From Dyella acidiphila (GTDB taxonomy: Bacteria > Pseudomonadota > Gammaproteobacteria > Xanthomonadales > Rhodanobacteraceae), in assembly GCF_014863405.1 (NCBI RefSeq), contig NZ_JACZZA010000020.1, positions 1-49,306 on the forward strand: 49,306 bases of DNA. The letters are read 5' to 3'. A program made the translations under genes and the position numbers. Positions 17,654 through 27,290 of this stretch are shown one piece after another. The notes under the pieces were generated by a model. It saw only the letters and a program-made list of their open reading frames with translations, was not told the DNA's origin and ran no database searches. How positions within the stretch are numbered: position 1 is the first letter of the stretch; each line of letters opens with the position of its first letter.

Positions 17654-19006
17654 CTAAAGATGCGCCAGCAAAACCAGCGCCAGCGCCACGATCACCCACA
17701 TCGCCGGCTTCACCTCGCGCACACGGCCGGTCGCCAGCTTCAGCAGCACATAGGCGATAAAGCCATAAGCCACGCCGTCGGTAATCGAATACGTAAGCGG
17801 GATCAGAATCATCGCCACGAAGGCCGGCGCGGCCTCGTCGAAGCGCTGCCAGTCGATGCGCGTAATCGATTCGATCATGAACACGCCGACCATGATCAGC
17901 GCCGGCGCCGTGGCAATCGCAGGCACCAGCGACAGCAGTGGCGATAAAAACAGAAACGGCAAAAAGCACAGCCCCGCCACTACTGCGACCAGGCCGGTGC
18001 GTCCGCCTTGCGAAATGCCCGCTGCCGATTCGATAAACGCATTCGCCGGACTGGTGCCGAGCGGCGCCGACAGCAGCGCCGAAAACGCATCCACCATCAT
18101 CGACTGCCGGATATGACGCGGCGCGCCGTGCTCATCCACCAGCTTGCCTACGTCCGACACTGCCATGAAGGTAGACAAGGCATCGAAGAACGAGGTGAAC
18201 AACATCACGAAGATAAACGGCCAGTACGCCAGCTTCAGCGAACCCAGCAGATCGAGCTGACCGAGCGCGGAAAAATCCGGCGCCGCGATCAGACCATGCC
18301 AGTTCACCAGCGTGGCAGTCGCGCCGTATGCGCTGCCGTCGCCCCACCAGCGTCCAATCGGCACCGCCAGCACGGTGGTCAGCACGATGCCGATCATCAG
18401 CGCCGCCTTGACGCGCCGTGCTACCAGCCAGATGGTCAAAGCCAGTCCGGCGAGAAAGGTCAGCAGCACCGGATTGAGCCGCGCCGAATGCACCAAAGTC
18501 ACCGGATCGCCGACGATGAACTTGGCATTGACCAGGCCGATCAAGGTGATGAACAAACCGATGCCGCACGACACCGCGTGGCGCAGATTTTCCGGAATGG
18601 CCTCCACCACCAGCTTGCGCACATTGAACAGCGCCAGCAGCGCGAAGATCACGCCGGACCAGAACACGCAGCCCAGCGCCGTCTGCCAGGGCATGCCGCC
18701 GCCGTGCACCATCACGAAGGCGAACAGCGCATTCATGCCCATGCCCGGCGCGACCAGCACCGGGTTGCGCGCATACAGCCCCATGGCGCAGCTGCCCAGG
18801 AAACTCACCAGCACCGTGGCGGTGAGCGCCGCGGTGAACGGCACGCCGCCCTGCGCCAGCACCGCCGGATTGACCACGATGATGTACATCGCGGTAAGAA
18901 AGGTGGTGATGCCGGCGAGTACTTCCACCCGCACGGCCGAGCCTGCCGCGCGAATGCCGAACCAGCGCTCCAAAGCCGGAACCGGCAGCGCGTGACTAGG
19001 CTCCAT
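17654..19006 (-). CDS. NCS2 purine permease (AzgA/PbuO-like)
   Basis: A 450-residue proton-coupled nucleobase transporter with about 12-14 membrane segments. Characteristic AzgA-branch phrases are AGITTFLTAMYIIVVNP near the N-terminus, APGMGMNALFAF, FTSFFDALSTFMAVSD and GTSPANAFIESAAGI. This branch generally carries adenine, guanine or hypoxanthine rather than uracil or xanthine. The start MEPSHALPV (19006) precedes the family's typical beginning; the frame upstream to 19141 overlaps the patatin gene and looks spurious. Confidence 0.9.
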   Translation of the reverse strand: MEPSHALPVPALERWFGIRAAGSAVRVEVLAGITTFLTAMYIIVVNPAVLAQGGVPFTAALTATVLVSFLGSCAMGLYARNPVLVAPGMGMNALFAFVMVHGGGMPWQTALGCVFWSGVIFALLALFNVRKLVVEAIPENLRHAVSCGIGLFITLIGLVNAKFIVGDPVTLVHSARLNPVLLTFLAGLALTIWLVARRVKAALMIGIVLTTVLAVPIGRWWGDGSAYGATATLVNWHGLIAAPDFSALGQLDLLGSLKLAYWPFIFVMLFTSFFDALSTFMAVSDVGKLVDEHGAPRHIRQSMMVDAFSALLSAPLGTSPANAFIESAAGISQGGRTGLVAVVAGLCFLPFLFLSPLLSLVPAIATAPALIMVGVFMIESITRIDWQRFDEAAPAFVAMILIPLTYSITDGVAYGFIAYVLLKLATGRVREVKPAMWVIVALALVLLAHL

Positions 19007-19032
19007 GCCGCGATGCTTCCCTGCCGCCCCGC

Positions 19033-20214
19033 TCAATTGCGGTGCACATCGTGCGTCACGAACGGATTCTCCGCCGTGGGCGGATCCAGCCAGTGCGGAC
19101 GCGTCAGCGTGTGGCGCATGTCGGTCAGCCCGCTCTGCCAATGTTCGTGCATGGTGGCGGCGCTGAACTCGTAGTCCTTGTAATGCCCCTCGTAGGGCTT
19201 GTCGCGATAGATCAGATGGATCAGGTTGGTCAGCGCGCCGTTGGCGTAGCGTTCCGCCCTGCGATACGCCGGATCGTTGCGCTGGGCTTCGGGCACCAGT
19301 TCCATCAGTTCATGCAACAGGCGCTGCTGTTCGCGGCTCTGGTGCATGTATTCGGTGATCAGGCGCGTGCGGCTGGAAAACTGGATGTCCTTGGAGCGCT
19401 CCGCCACCATGCCCATGTCGCGCGGCAACGCACCGGTGGCGCTCCACAGATCCACCTGGAAGATCAGCGAATCGTGGTGCGGGCGCTCGGTGAGCACCTT
19501 GTACAGCGGCGTGTTGGAGACCATGCCGCCGTCCCAGTAATACTCGCCGTCGATTTCCACCGCGGGAAAGCCGGGCGGCAATGCGCCGGAGGCCATGAAA
19601 TGTTCCGGCCGCAGCGTGTCGTGGCGATTGTCGAAATAGGCGAAGTTGCCGGTGCGCACGTTTACCGCACCGACCGATACGCGCAGCGTGCGCGCATCGT
19701 TGATGCGATCGAAATCGGCCAGGCGTTCCAGCGTTTCGCGCAGCGGCGCGGTGTCGTACCAGCTCGCCGTGGCCGGCGTGCCCTGCCCCTGCAGTACCGG
19801 TGGCGGCATGCGCGGCTGGAAGAAGCCCGACTGGCCTTCGGTCAGCGCGCGCCATGCGGCCAGGGCATTGACGCCATCGCGAAAGATCTGCGGCAGGGTG
19901 AAATTTTCCGGCCACGGCAACGCGGGCCGGTTCGGCCAGAACGCCGACTTGCAGATGGTTTCCCAGAATTCGGTGAGCTTGGCGACGCGCTGCTCGGGCG
20001 GATTGCCGGCGATGATCGCGGCGTTCAGGGCGCCGATGGAAATGCCGGCAATCCAGTTCGGATGCAGCCCGGCCTCATCTAGCGCCTGGTATACACCCGC
20101 CTGGTAGGCGCCCAGGGCGCCGCCGCCCTGCAATACCAGAGCGGTGATCTTGTAGGCCGCCTGGGCGGGATGATGCGCAGGATGATGATCGGAAGGCGTC
20201 TTGTGCACGGTCAT
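19033..20214 (-). CDS. Patatin-like phospholipase / possible intracellular PHB depolymerase
   Basis: A 393-residue serine hydrolase with a Ser-Asp dyad. It has the oxyanion element QGGGALGAYQAG (about residues 29-40), the nucleophile elbow GISIG (Ser59) and the catalytic Asp in WDGGMVSNTPL (near 228). The C-terminal third is typical of the longer patatin family with a DUF3734-like tail. It is encoded just downstream of an acetoacetate decarboxylase and a 3-hydroxybutyrate dehydrogenase. That context suggests action on polyhydroxybutyrate or related acyl esters; this is inference from neighbours. It starts 10 bp before the end of the upstream decarboxylase gene region. Confidence 0.88.
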   Translation of the reverse strand: MTVHKTPSDHHPAHHPAQAAYKITALVLQGGGALGAYQAGVYQALDEAGLHPNWIAGISIGALNAAIIAGNPPEQRVAKLTEFWETICKSAFWPNRPALPWPENFTLPQIFRDGVNALAAWRALTEGQSGFFQPRMPPPVLQGQGTPATASWYDTAPLRETLERLADFDRINDARTLRVSVGAVNVRTGNFAYFDNRHDTLRPEHFMASGALPPGFPAVEIDGEYYWDGGMVSNTPLYKVLTERPHHDSLIFQVDLWSATGALPRDMGMVAERSKDIQFSSRTRLITEYMHQSREQQRLLHELMELVPEAQRNDPAYRRAERYANGALTNLIHLIYRDKPYEGHYKDYEFSAATMHEHWQSGLTDMRHTLTRPHWLDPPTAENPFVTHDVHRN

Positions 20215-20224
20215 GCCGCCGCTC

Positions 20225-20974
20225 CTACGCTTGCTTGTCGTCGAGGTAATCGTAGACCACCGTGCCCAGGTCCAGGGTGAGATCGGTGATGTAGTGCAGC
20301 GCCGATTCCACCTTCAGCACCGGCAGATCGGCCACCGGCGCCAGCGCGTGCGGATGCAGCTCCAGCGATGCCGGGCCGGTCCACGCGCCTTTCAGGGTGA
20401 CGTTGGTGGTGAAGTAGCGCACCAGTTCGCAGATGCGCGGCGTGCCATCCACATGCGGAATGATCTTCAGCAGGAAGCTCGGCGCGGCGAGGCCGGCGAG
20501 GATCGCATTGCGATCGGCTTCTTGATGCTTGAAGCCCATGGTGGCCTTGGCCACGCGCACCTTGCCGTAGTCGAGCGTGCCGACCAGGGTGTCGATTTCG
20601 GTATCCAGCACCGGCGTGGCCAGCTTTTTCGGAAAGCCCCACAGTTCGCGGCCGCCAGCAATCGGCGGATGGTCGTTGAGATACATGGCGTGCACGTAGC
20701 CGCCTTTCTCGCCGCGGAAACTCACCGGTATCACCTGGCCCGATTCGGTGTAGTCGCCGAAGCCGGTGGAATCGGGCATGCGGATGAATTCGTATTTCAC
20801 CAGCGGCTCGGTGACTTCGAGCGGCTCGGGCACCACGGCGCGTAGGGCGTCCATGTCGGTGCGATAGGTGATGACCAGGAATTCGCGGTTGACGAAGCGG
20901 TAGGGGCCCTTCGGAAATGCAGGGCTGGTCAGCGGCATGGCGAAGGCGTTGGCCTTGACGTCGGCGATGTTCAT
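20225..20974 (-). CDS. adc: Acetoacetate decarboxylase
   Basis: Converts acetoacetate to acetone and CO2 through a Schiff base. The 249-residue protein has the family active-site sequence [12 protein letters not shown] with a Lys pair at 116-117, one being the Schiff-base lysine and the other its perturbing neighbour. The conserved Glu in [14 protein letters not shown], which begins near residue 71, is also present. All key residues seen are intact. It lies between 3-hydroxybutyrate dehydrogenase (upstream) and the patatin gene (10 bp downstream) on the same strand. The three would take a polyhydroxybutyrate monomer through acetoacetate to acetone. Confidence 0.92.
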   Translation of the reverse strand: MNIADVKANAFAMPLTSPAFPKGPYRFVNREFLVITYRTDMDALRAVVPEPLEVTEPLVKYEFIRMPDSTGFGDYTESGQVIPVSFRGEKGGYVHAMYLNDHPPIAGGRELWGFPKKLATPVLDTEIDTLVGTLDYGKVRVAKATMGFKHQEADRNAILAGLAAPSFLLKIIPHVDGTPRICELVRYFTTNVTLKGAWTGPASLELHPHALAPVADLPVLKVESALHYITDLTLDLGTVVYDYLDDKQA

Positions 20975-21010
20975 GGGGATTCCCTAAAGTGAGGACGTGA
21001 CGCCGGGCAC

Positions 21011-21094
21011 CGTAGGTTGGGTTAGCGCAGCGTAACCCAACGATGTCGCTACGAAGAAAGATCGTTGGGTTACGCGGCGCCAACCCAACCTACG
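21011..21094. repeat. REP-like palindrome, copy 2 (full 84-bp inverted repeat)
   Basis: The left arm begins CGTAGGTTGGGTTAGCGCAG and the right arm ends with its near-complement, CCAACCCAACCTACG. Together they form an imperfect stem of about 34 bp around a loop (about 21045-21060). It lies between the 3-hydroxybutyrate dehydrogenase gene and the acetoacetate decarboxylase start, inside what is otherwise an operon. Nearly the same arms flank copy 3 at 36175. Confidence 0.85.
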
Positions 21095-21119
21095 ATCTAC
21101 GGTGCTCGGCAAGGATGGC

Positions 21120-21905
21120 TTACTGCATGTACCAGCCGTGGCTGACCACCACGCTCTGCCCGGTCAGCGCCGCACTCGGGAACGCCGCCAGGAACAGCGC
21201 CGTCTGAGCGATATCCTCGACGGTGGTGAACACGCCATCCACGGTGTCCTTCAACATCACGTTCTTGATCACTTCCTCTTCCGAAATGCCCAGCTCCTTG
21301 GCCTGTTCGGGAATCTGCTTTTCCACCAGCGGGGTGCGCACGAAGCCCGGGCAGATCACGTGCGAGCGCACGTTATGCGCCGCACCTTCTTTGGCCAGCG
21401 TGCGGGCCAGGCCGAGCAGGCCGTGCTTGGCGGTGACGTAGGCCGACTTCAGCTTCGACGCTTCATGCGAATGCACCGAGCCCATGTAGATCACGGTGCC
21501 GCCGCGGTTGTCCTTGTACATGTGCTTGAGCGCGGCCTTGGTGGTGAGGAAGCCGCCGTCGAGATGGATCGCCAGCATTTTCTTCCAGTCGGCGAAGGCG
21601 AACTGGTCGATCGGATTGATGATCTGCACGCCCGCATTGGAAATCAGCACATCCAGGCTGCCGAAGGCGGCCACGGTTTTTTCCGTGCCTGCATTCACCG
21701 CGTCCTCATTGGTGACATCCATCTCCACACCGATGGCCTTGCCACCGGCCGCCTTGATCTCCGCCGCCGCGGCATCGGCCGCCTGCTGGTTGATATCGGC
21801 GATCGCCACGGCCGCACCGTTCTTTGCGTACAGCTCCGCGATGGCCTTGCCCAGGCCGCTGGCCGCGCCCGTGATCAATGCAACCTTGCCGTCGAGACTT
21901 GCCAT
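21120..21905 (-). CDS. 3-hydroxybutyrate dehydrogenase (short-chain dehydrogenase)
   Basis: Oxidises (R)-3-hydroxybutyrate to acetoacetate with NAD. The 261-residue SDR has the cofactor motif [19 protein letters not shown] (residues 12-30), NAG at [15 protein letters not shown], a catalytic Ser in MGSVHS and the YxxxK pair in SAYVTAKHG. Late in the chain is the substrate-lid segment [21 protein letters not shown], seen in bacterial HBDH. The start at 21905 has a plausible ribosome site (AAGGAG); the longer frame to 22046 runs into speA. First gene of the proposed HBDH-ADC-patatin set. Confidence 0.92.
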   Translation of the reverse strand: MASLDGKVALITGAASGLGKAIAELYAKNGAAVAIADINQQAADAAAAEIKAAGGKAIGVEMDVTNEDAVNAGTEKTVAAFGSLDVLISNAGVQIINPIDQFAFADWKKMLAIHLDGGFLTTKAALKHMYKDNRGGTVIYMGSVHSHEASKLKSAYVTAKHGLLGLARTLAKEGAAHNVRSHVICPGFVRTPLVEKQIPEQAKELGISEEEVIKNVMLKDTVDGVFTTVEDIAQTALFLAAFPSAALTGQSVVVSHGWYMQ

Positions 21906-21996
21906 GTGCCACTCCTTCGGATGGGGGAAAGGGAATATAGGGGCGGCACCGTGCAACACGAGAGCGCTTCGAAGACATTCGAAGCGCCCCGCTATG

Positions 21997-23889
21997 TCAT
22001 CCGTGCACGCTTTCGGAAAGGTAGGTATAGCCGGTGAGACCTTCATTCAATGTTACAAACAGGCGCTCGGCCTGCTCGCCGGCAATGCCGGCCGCGGCGA
22101 TACGGTCGCGATAACTGCGGCGCAGCGCCTCGAGGTCGTAGCCGACATAGTCCAGCATCAGGTCGGTGGTATCGCCGCGGCGCTGGTGGGCGAATACATA
22201 GCCGTCGCCATCTACGCGCACGTTCACCGCGTCGGTGTCGCCGAACAGGTTATGGATGTCGCCCAGCGTTTCCTGGTATGCGCCGACCATGAAGATGCCC
22301 AGCCGGTAGGCTTCGCCTTCCTGCAGCGCATGCAGCGGCAGGCTGACGTCCACGCCGTCGGCATCGACGTAATGATCGATGCGGCCGTCCGAATCGCAGG
22401 TGAGGTCGACCAGCACGCCGCGGCGGGTGGGCTGTTCGTGCAAACGTGCGATCGGTGCGATCGGGAAGATCTGGTCGATCGCCCACACGTCCGGTACCGA
22501 TTCGAACACCGAGAAATTGACGAAGTATTTGTCGACCAGCTTTTCGTCCAGGTCGTCCAGCGCCTGGCGATGTGCGCGCTCGGCCGGCAGCAGGCGCGCA
22601 CGCACGGCATTGACGATGGCGTAATAGAACTCGTCCAGATGCGCACGGTCGGCCAGCGACAGCTGGCCCAGCGCGTACAGCGTCTGGCCTTCCTGCAGGT
22701 GATGCTGCGCTTCGTGGAACAGTTCCAGCGGCGGCCGCACATCCAGTTCTTCGTGCACTTCGCGCAGATGGCGCAGCACCGCCGGCTCGTTGGCTTGCAC
22801 CGACGGCAGGCTGCCGGCCGGCACGCTTTCCACTTCGCTGACGTTCACCACCATCACCGCGTGATGCGCGGTCATGGCGCGCCCCGCCTCGGTAAGAATG
22901 TGCGGCGCCTTGAGTCCTTCGCTTTCCACCGCTTCGGCCAGCGACTGCACGATGGTGGCGGCGTACTGCTCGATCGAATAGTTGATCGAGTTGTGGCTGC
23001 GCGAACGCGAGCCTTCGTAATCCACGCCCAGGCCGCCGCCTACATCGACGATCTCCAGCGGCACGCCCAGGCGGGTCAGCTCGACGAAATAGCGGGTGGC
23101 CTCGCGCATGCCGTTGGCGATGTCGCGCACATTGGAAATCTGCGAGCCCATATGGAAATGCTGCAGCTTCAGGGTGTGCTTCAGGCCGGCCTGTTCCAGG
23201 CGTTCGACCAGGCTCAGCACCTGCGTTGGCGACAGTCCGAACTTGCCCTTGTCGCCGCCGGTGTTCTGCCACTTGCCGGCGCCGATCGAGGCCAGCCGCA
23301 CGCGCACGCCGAGCAGCGGCTCCACTTCCAGCGCCTTGGCTTCGGCGATCACCAGCTCCAGCTCGGAAGGCTTCTCCACCACGATATGGATGCGCAGGCC
23401 CAGCTTGCGCCCGATCAGCGCCAGACGGATGTATTCGCGATCCTTGTAGCCGTTGCAGATCACGATCGAACCGGGCCGCGCCATCGCCAGCACCGCCATC
23501 AGCTCCGGCTTGGAACCGGCTTCCAGGCCGAAGCCATGTTCGCCAGCCGCCACCAACTCGGCCACCACGCCGCGCTGCTGGTTCACCTTGATCGGATAGA
23601 TGGCCGTATAGCCGCCCGCGTAATGCCATTCGCCGATCGCCTTGGCAAAGGCGCCCTGCAGGCGGGCGAGGCGGTCGGCCAGGATGTCGGGGAAGCGCAC
23701 CAGCAAGGGCAGGCGCAGGCCGTCGGCGCGGGCGCGCTCGACGATCTCGGGCAGGGAAAAACCCGGGCCGCGCGCACCGCGCGGACGCATCACGATATCG
23801 CCGCCGTCGTTGATGTCGACATAGCCGTCGCTCCAATTGGGCACGGCATAGGTGTGGCGGGCGGTGTCGGTATTCCAGGTATTCGCCAT
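21997..23889 (-). CDS. speA: Biosynthetic arginine decarboxylase
   Basis: PLP enzyme making agmatine from arginine, the first step of one polyamine route. The protein is 630 residues, as expected for SpeA. The PLP lysine lies in [10 protein letters not shown] near residue 105. Other fold-III decarboxylase elements are [10 protein letters not shown] and [16 protein letters not shown], followed by [10 protein letters not shown] with the substrate-binding Cys-Asp. The start [14 protein letters not shown] at 23889 has AGGAGA upstream; an in-frame extension to 24039 is not protein-like. Divergent from speE, so the two polyamine genes share a 272-bp control region. Confidence 0.96.
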   Translation of the reverse strand: MANTWNTDTARHTYAVPNWSDGYVDINDGGDIVMRPRGARGPGFSLPEIVERARADGLRLPLLVRFPDILADRLARLQGAFAKAIGEWHYAGGYTAIYPIKVNQQRGVVAELVAAGEHGFGLEAGSKPELMAVLAMARPGSIVICNGYKDREYIRLALIGRKLGLRIHIVVEKPSELELVIAEAKALEVEPLLGVRVRLASIGAGKWQNTGGDKGKFGLSPTQVLSLVERLEQAGLKHTLKLQHFHMGSQISNVRDIANGMREATRYFVELTRLGVPLEIVDVGGGLGVDYEGSRSRSHNSINYSIEQYAATIVQSLAEAVESEGLKAPHILTEAGRAMTAHHAVMVVNVSEVESVPAGSLPSVQANEPAVLRHLREVHEELDVRPPLELFHEAQHHLQEGQTLYALGQLSLADRAHLDEFYYAIVNAVRARLLPAERAHRQALDDLDEKLVDKYFVNFSVFESVPDVWAIDQIFPIAPIARLHEQPTRRGVLVDLTCDSDGRIDHYVDADGVDVSLPLHALQEGEAYRLGIFMVGAYQETLGDIHNLFGDTDAVNVRVDGDGYVFAHQRRGDTTDLMLDYVGYDLEALRRSYRDRIAAAGIAGEQAERLFVTLNEGLTGYTYLSESVHG

Positions 23890-24050
23890 AGGACGGTATC
23901 TCCTTATGTGGGCCGCGGGGCCCAGGGGGACATCGTCGCAGCGGCGAGCCTTGACGAACGTGCTCATAGGAGCCGAAGCCCGTCGGCCGGAAGCCTCGCA
24001 CGCCGCGGGGCCGGAAGGGCTAGGCGGGCCGTCAAGCAATGGCCCGAATT

Positions 24051-24123
24051 CCTATTGTAATAGGCCGTCGCGACAATTTGAGGTCAGGCGCGCCGGGACG
24101 CCGCCCGCCGTTGCCGCTACAAT
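24051..24123 (+). promoter_or_regulatory. Palindrome and -10 box in the speA/speE divergent region
   Basis: CCTATT/AATAGG with a 2-nt centre (24051-24064) is a short perfect palindrome that could be an operator. A TACAAT -10 box follows at 24118-24123, about 40 bp before the speE start. No convincing -35 box is seen at the right distance. No gene lies in 23890-24161. Confidence 0.35.
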
Positions 24124-24161
24124 TACTTCTCTTTAACTACGTTCTGCAGGATTTTCCCCTC

Positions 24162-25013
24162 ATGTCGCAGCCCAGCTGGTTCACCGAAGCGCATCAGGCT
24201 TCCGGTTCCTCCATCGGTTATCGGTTGGAGAAGCCGCTTCATGCGGAGAAAACCCCGTTCCAGACCATCGAGATCTACCAGACCACCGACTGGGGCAACC
24301 TGATGGTGATCGACGGTTGCGTGATGCTCACCAGCCGCGACAACTTCCTCTATCACGAGATGATGACCCATCCGGCGCTGTTCACCCATGCGCGCGCCAA
24401 GCGCGTGGTGATCATCGGCGGCGGCGACTGCGGCACCTTGCGCGAAGTGCTCAAGCACGAGGAAGTCGAGCACGCGGCGCAGGTGGAAATCGACGAGCGC
24501 GTCACGCGCCTGGCCGAACAGTATTTCCCGGAGCTGTGCGAGTCGAACAACGATCCGCGCGCCGAGCTGCTGTTTATCGACGGCATCAAGTACATGGCCG
24601 AGGCCGAGCCCGAGTCGCTGGACCTGATCATCGTCGACTCGACCGATCCGGTCGGCCCGGCCGAAGGCCTGTTCAACGCCGCCTTCTACGCCAGCTGCCA
24701 TAAGGCGCTGCGCCATGGCGGCATCCTGGTGCAGCAGAGCGAATCGCCGCTGGCCCATCTGGAGCTGATCAAGTCGATGCGCTCGGCCATGCGTACCGCC
24801 GGCTTCAGCGCGGTGAAAACCCTGCCCTTCCCGCAGCCGTGCTACCCCACCGGCTGGTGGAGCTGCACCATGGCGCGCAAGGGCGGCGACCTGGCCGGCT
24901 TCCGCGAGCGCGGCGCGCTGAGCAAGAACTTCGCCACCCGCTACTACAACGCCGAAGTGCACAAGGGCGCGCTGGCGATGCCCGAGTTCATGCGCGAGGC
25001 GCTCGGCGAATAA
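24162..25013 (+). CDS. speE: Spermidine synthase
   Basis: Transfers the aminopropyl group from decarboxylated S-adenosylmethionine to putrescine. The 283-residue protein has the N-terminal beta domain (WFTEAHQASGSSIGYRL), the Rossmann motif VVIIGGGDCGTLREVLKH (about residues 80-97), the ribose-binding VEIDERV and the catalytic Asp in IIVDSTDPVGPAEGLF. The ATG at 24162 is chosen because typical family N-termini begin there. Divergent from speA, the functional partner in polyamine synthesis. Confidence 0.96.
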   Translation: MSQPSWFTEAHQASGSSIGYRLEKPLHAEKTPFQTIEIYQTTDWGNLMVIDGCVMLTSRDNFLYHEMMTHPALFTHARAKRVVIIGGGDCGTLREVLKHEEVEHAAQVEIDERVTRLAEQYFPELCESNNDPRAELLFIDGIKYMAEAEPESLDLIIVDSTDPVGPAEGLFNAAFYASCHKALRHGGILVQQSESPLAHLELIKSMRSAMRTAGFSAVKTLPFPQPCYPTGWWSCTMARKGGDLAGFRERGALSKNFATRYYNAEVHKGALAMPEFMREALGE

Positions 25014-25050
25014 GGCCGGCGCTTATCCCGGCACGAATCGACCCAGCCAC

Positions 25051-25074
25051 GATGCCCGCCAACCGGCGGGCATC
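25051..25074. terminator. Hairpin at convergent gene ends
   Basis: A perfect 10-bp stem GATGCCCGCC/GGCGGGCATC with a 4-nt loop, 37 bp after the speE stop and overlapping the stop codon of the convergent small gene. No T-run on either strand, so its strength as a terminator is uncertain. Confidence 0.5.
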
Positions 25075-25276
25075 AAAATATCCGGCCCCGCACTTTCGGC
25101 ATCAGCACCAGTACCAAGGTGGCGAGCGGCCCGAACAGCACGGACAGCAGGAACCAGACCAGGCCACTGCGGTTCTTGCCCTGGGCCAGGCCGGCATTGA
25201 TCAAGGCCAGCGTGCCCCACCCGACGAACCATGGGGCATGCCCCTGGGCCAGCATCGAAAACGACTCCACAAGCAT
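25073..25276 (-). CDS. Small two-segment membrane protein, unknown function
   Basis: A 67-residue protein from the ATG at 25276 (a longer frame reaches 25315). It has two hydrophobic stretches: one around PWFVGWGTLALINAGLA and a stronger one at FLLSVLFGPLATLVLVLM, near the C-terminus. The tail is basic (PKVRGRIF). Such short proteins appear near speE in relatives as I recall, but no function is known. Convergent with speE. Confidence 0.5.
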   Translation of the reverse strand: MLVESFSMLAQGHAPWFVGWGTLALINAGLAQGKNRSGLVWFLLSVLFGPLATLVLVLMPKVRGRIF

Positions 25277-25425
25277 TCTCCTGCGTACCGCGTTGGCAAG
25301 CGGGCATCCTAACAAGAGCGGGAGTGCCAGTGTCCCTATGCGAGCCTGCCGGAGCTGACCGTTCAGAGCATCCTCAATCCGTGCCGGCTATGCTGGCGGC
25401 TTTTATGACCCACGGAGCACTGCCC

Positions 25426-26469
25426 ATGCGCGGATGGCGCCCTCTCGCCCTGACCCTTGCCTGCCTGCTCGGCGCATCCACCACCGTGATGGCGCGCCCG
25501 CAAGCCGCCAAGGCTCCGGCCAGCGCCGTCGGCGCGGCCCAAGCGCGCAACAAGGCGCTGGCCTCGTTCCAGGGCGATCTGGTCAGCGTGCTGGCCCCCA
25601 GCGCCGATCCGCAGCGCCTGCTCGCCGCCGCGCTGCTGGCGCGGCCGCTGCTCGGCCAGGCCAAGATCGTGACCTTCCATGCCTTGATCGACCGCGCCTC
25701 GCACGGCGACGGCGCCGGTCCGGCCGTCAGCTGGGCGCGCCTGGCCGACTGCGACCCGAACACCCAGGGCGACTGCCCCAACCGCAATGCCCTGGCCCAG
25801 CTGGTGCAGCAGGCCCCGGACAATGCGGCCGTATGGCTGCTGCAGCTCAGTCAGGACATCAACGGCTCGAAGAAGGACGACGCCCGCCAGGATCTGGCCA
25901 AGGCCGCCGGCGCCAAGCTGTATGACGACTACAGCGGCATCGGCCTGCAGGCGCTGGCCGGCACGGTCAGCACCTTGCCGCCGCCGAACGCCACCATCGA
26001 TCCCAACTCCGCCGCCGGTGCCGAAGGCGTGCAGACCCTGATCGTTTTCGGCAGCGCCGCCGGCATGCCGCAGCCGGCACTGCGCGACACCGCACAGTAT
26101 TGCGAGGCCAACGCGCCCAAGGACGACGGGATCAAGGACGACTGCCTGAAGCTGGGCAAATTGCTGGAATGGGGTTCCAGCCCGCTGGCCCGCTCGCTGG
26201 GCCTGCATCTGCGCGAGGTGCTCAATGCCGATCCGGGCCAGCAGCAGGATGCCAAGAACGCCCGCCGCAACCTGATCTGGCAGGTGCAGAACTTCGCCGC
26301 GCTATCCCTGCGGGCGCAGAACGACAAGGCGCAATCGCAGCATCTGCTGGCGCTGGCGCGCAGCGGCGGCACGCAGATGAGCCTGGTGCTGGCGGCCCTG
26401 CACGACGATGGCATTCCTACCGATGCGCCGACCGACTGGCAGCCGGGCAAACCCGGCAACGCACCGTAG
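25426..26469 (+). CDS. Secreted protein of unknown function
   Basis: A 347-residue protein with a signal peptide at 1-23 (MRGWRPLALTLACLLGAS, cut near VMA|RP). The mature part is Ala-rich and helical, with Cys pairs in ADCDPNTQGDCPN and YCEANAPKDDGIKDDC that may form disulfides, and helix-turn-helix repeats like TPR solenoids. The start at 25426 is preceded by CGGAG at a good distance; an in-frame ATG at 25405 is less likely. Not recognised. It stands alone, followed by a 176-bp gap before the ParA gene. Confidence 0.65.
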   Translation: MRGWRPLALTLACLLGASTTVMARPQAAKAPASAVGAAQARNKALASFQGDLVSVLAPSADPQRLLAAALLARPLLGQAKIVTFHALIDRASHGDGAGPAVSWARLADCDPNTQGDCPNRNALAQLVQQAPDNAAVWLLQLSQDINGSKKDDARQDLAKAAGAKLYDDYSGIGLQALAGTVSTLPPPNATIDPNSAAGAEGVQTLIVFGSAAGMPQPALRDTAQYCEANAPKDDGIKDDCLKLGKLLEWGSSPLARSLGLHLREVLNADPGQQQDAKNARRNLIWQVQNFAALSLRAQNDKAQSQHLLALARSGGTQMSLVLAALHDDGIPTDAPTDWQPGKPGNAP

Positions 26470-26645
26470 GCAAACCGGCACCCACTGCTGGAACCGCACG
26501 TTCGCGCGCCGCTGAGCAGCCCGCGCGAACCGGCGGCAGGCGAAACACCGGCACCTCCGGAGACCATCGCATTTCTCGCTACCTGTTCCCCGTTTCGCGC
26601 CCTGTTGCTAACCTTGGCTCCACCTCACGCCATCAGGGGTAACCG

Positions 26646-27278
26646 ATGCTTACGGTGCTGGTAGCAAGCAGCAAGGGCGGTTGCGGTAAAAGCACGCTGG
26701 TCACCCAGCTGGCTTCTCATTGGGCACAGGACAACAAGCGCACCGCCATCATCGATGGCGATCCGCAAGGCTCCAGCTTCCGCTGGGCCGCCCTGCGTCC
26801 GGACAATGTTCCCGGCGTACTGGCCCTGGAAGGGGGCCGCAAGGCGCTGGACAAGCTTCCCGACGATACCGACCGCGTACTGATCGATACCGCCGCCGGT
26901 TCGCATGAGCGCGAGCTCGAGCCTTACCTGGAAAAGGCCGACATGGTGGTGGTGCCGGTATTGCCATCCTCATTCGATCTGCACGCCACCCTGGGTTTCC
27001 TGCAACACCTGCGCGGCATCAGCCGGATCAAGCGCGGCAAACTGCCGGTGGCGCTGGTCGGCAACCGCCTCAAGCCGTGGACGCATGCCAGCCAGGAGGC
27101 GATTGCCCAACTGTCCGAACAGGCACCGTTTCCGGTGGTGGCGCAATTGCGCGACACCCAGGCCTACGTGTTGCTGACCTCGCTGGGCAAGGGCATTTTC
27201 GACTACGGCTCCGAGCAAGTGCGCGGACACCAACAAGACTGGACGCCGCTGCTGCGTTGGATCAAGCGCCAGCATTAA
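26646..27278 (+). CDS. ParA-family ATPase (orphan)
   Basis: A 210-residue deviant-Walker ATPase. The P-loop KGGCGKST is at residues 10-17, preceded by VLVASS; the switch motif IDGDPQGSS and the Walker B element VLIDTAAG follow. There is no N-terminal DNA-binding domain and no parB partner nearby, so it is the short MinD/ParA-like type that positions membrane or cytoplasmic cargo rather than a chromosome partition ATPase. Its cargo cannot be told from sequence. The next gene starts 12 bp later, so the ParA, SixA-like and YceI genes may be one unit. Confidence 0.88.
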   Translation: MLTVLVASSKGGCGKSTLVTQLASHWAQDNKRTAIIDGDPQGSSFRWAALRPDNVPGVLALEGGRKALDKLPDDTDRVLIDTAAGSHERELEPYLEKADMVVVPVLPSSFDLHATLGFLQHLRGISRIKRGKLPVALVGNRLKPWTHASQEAIAQLSEQAPFPVVAQLRDTQAYVLLTSLGKGIFDYGSEQVRGHQQDWTPLLRWIKRQH

Positions 27279-27290
27279 TACGGAGCCTCT

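Noticed and set aside
21496-24060. 854-codon plus-strand frame opposite HBDH and speA
   Set aside because: It spans two real minus-strand genes and their gap, and its composition is typical of a GC-rich antisense frame.
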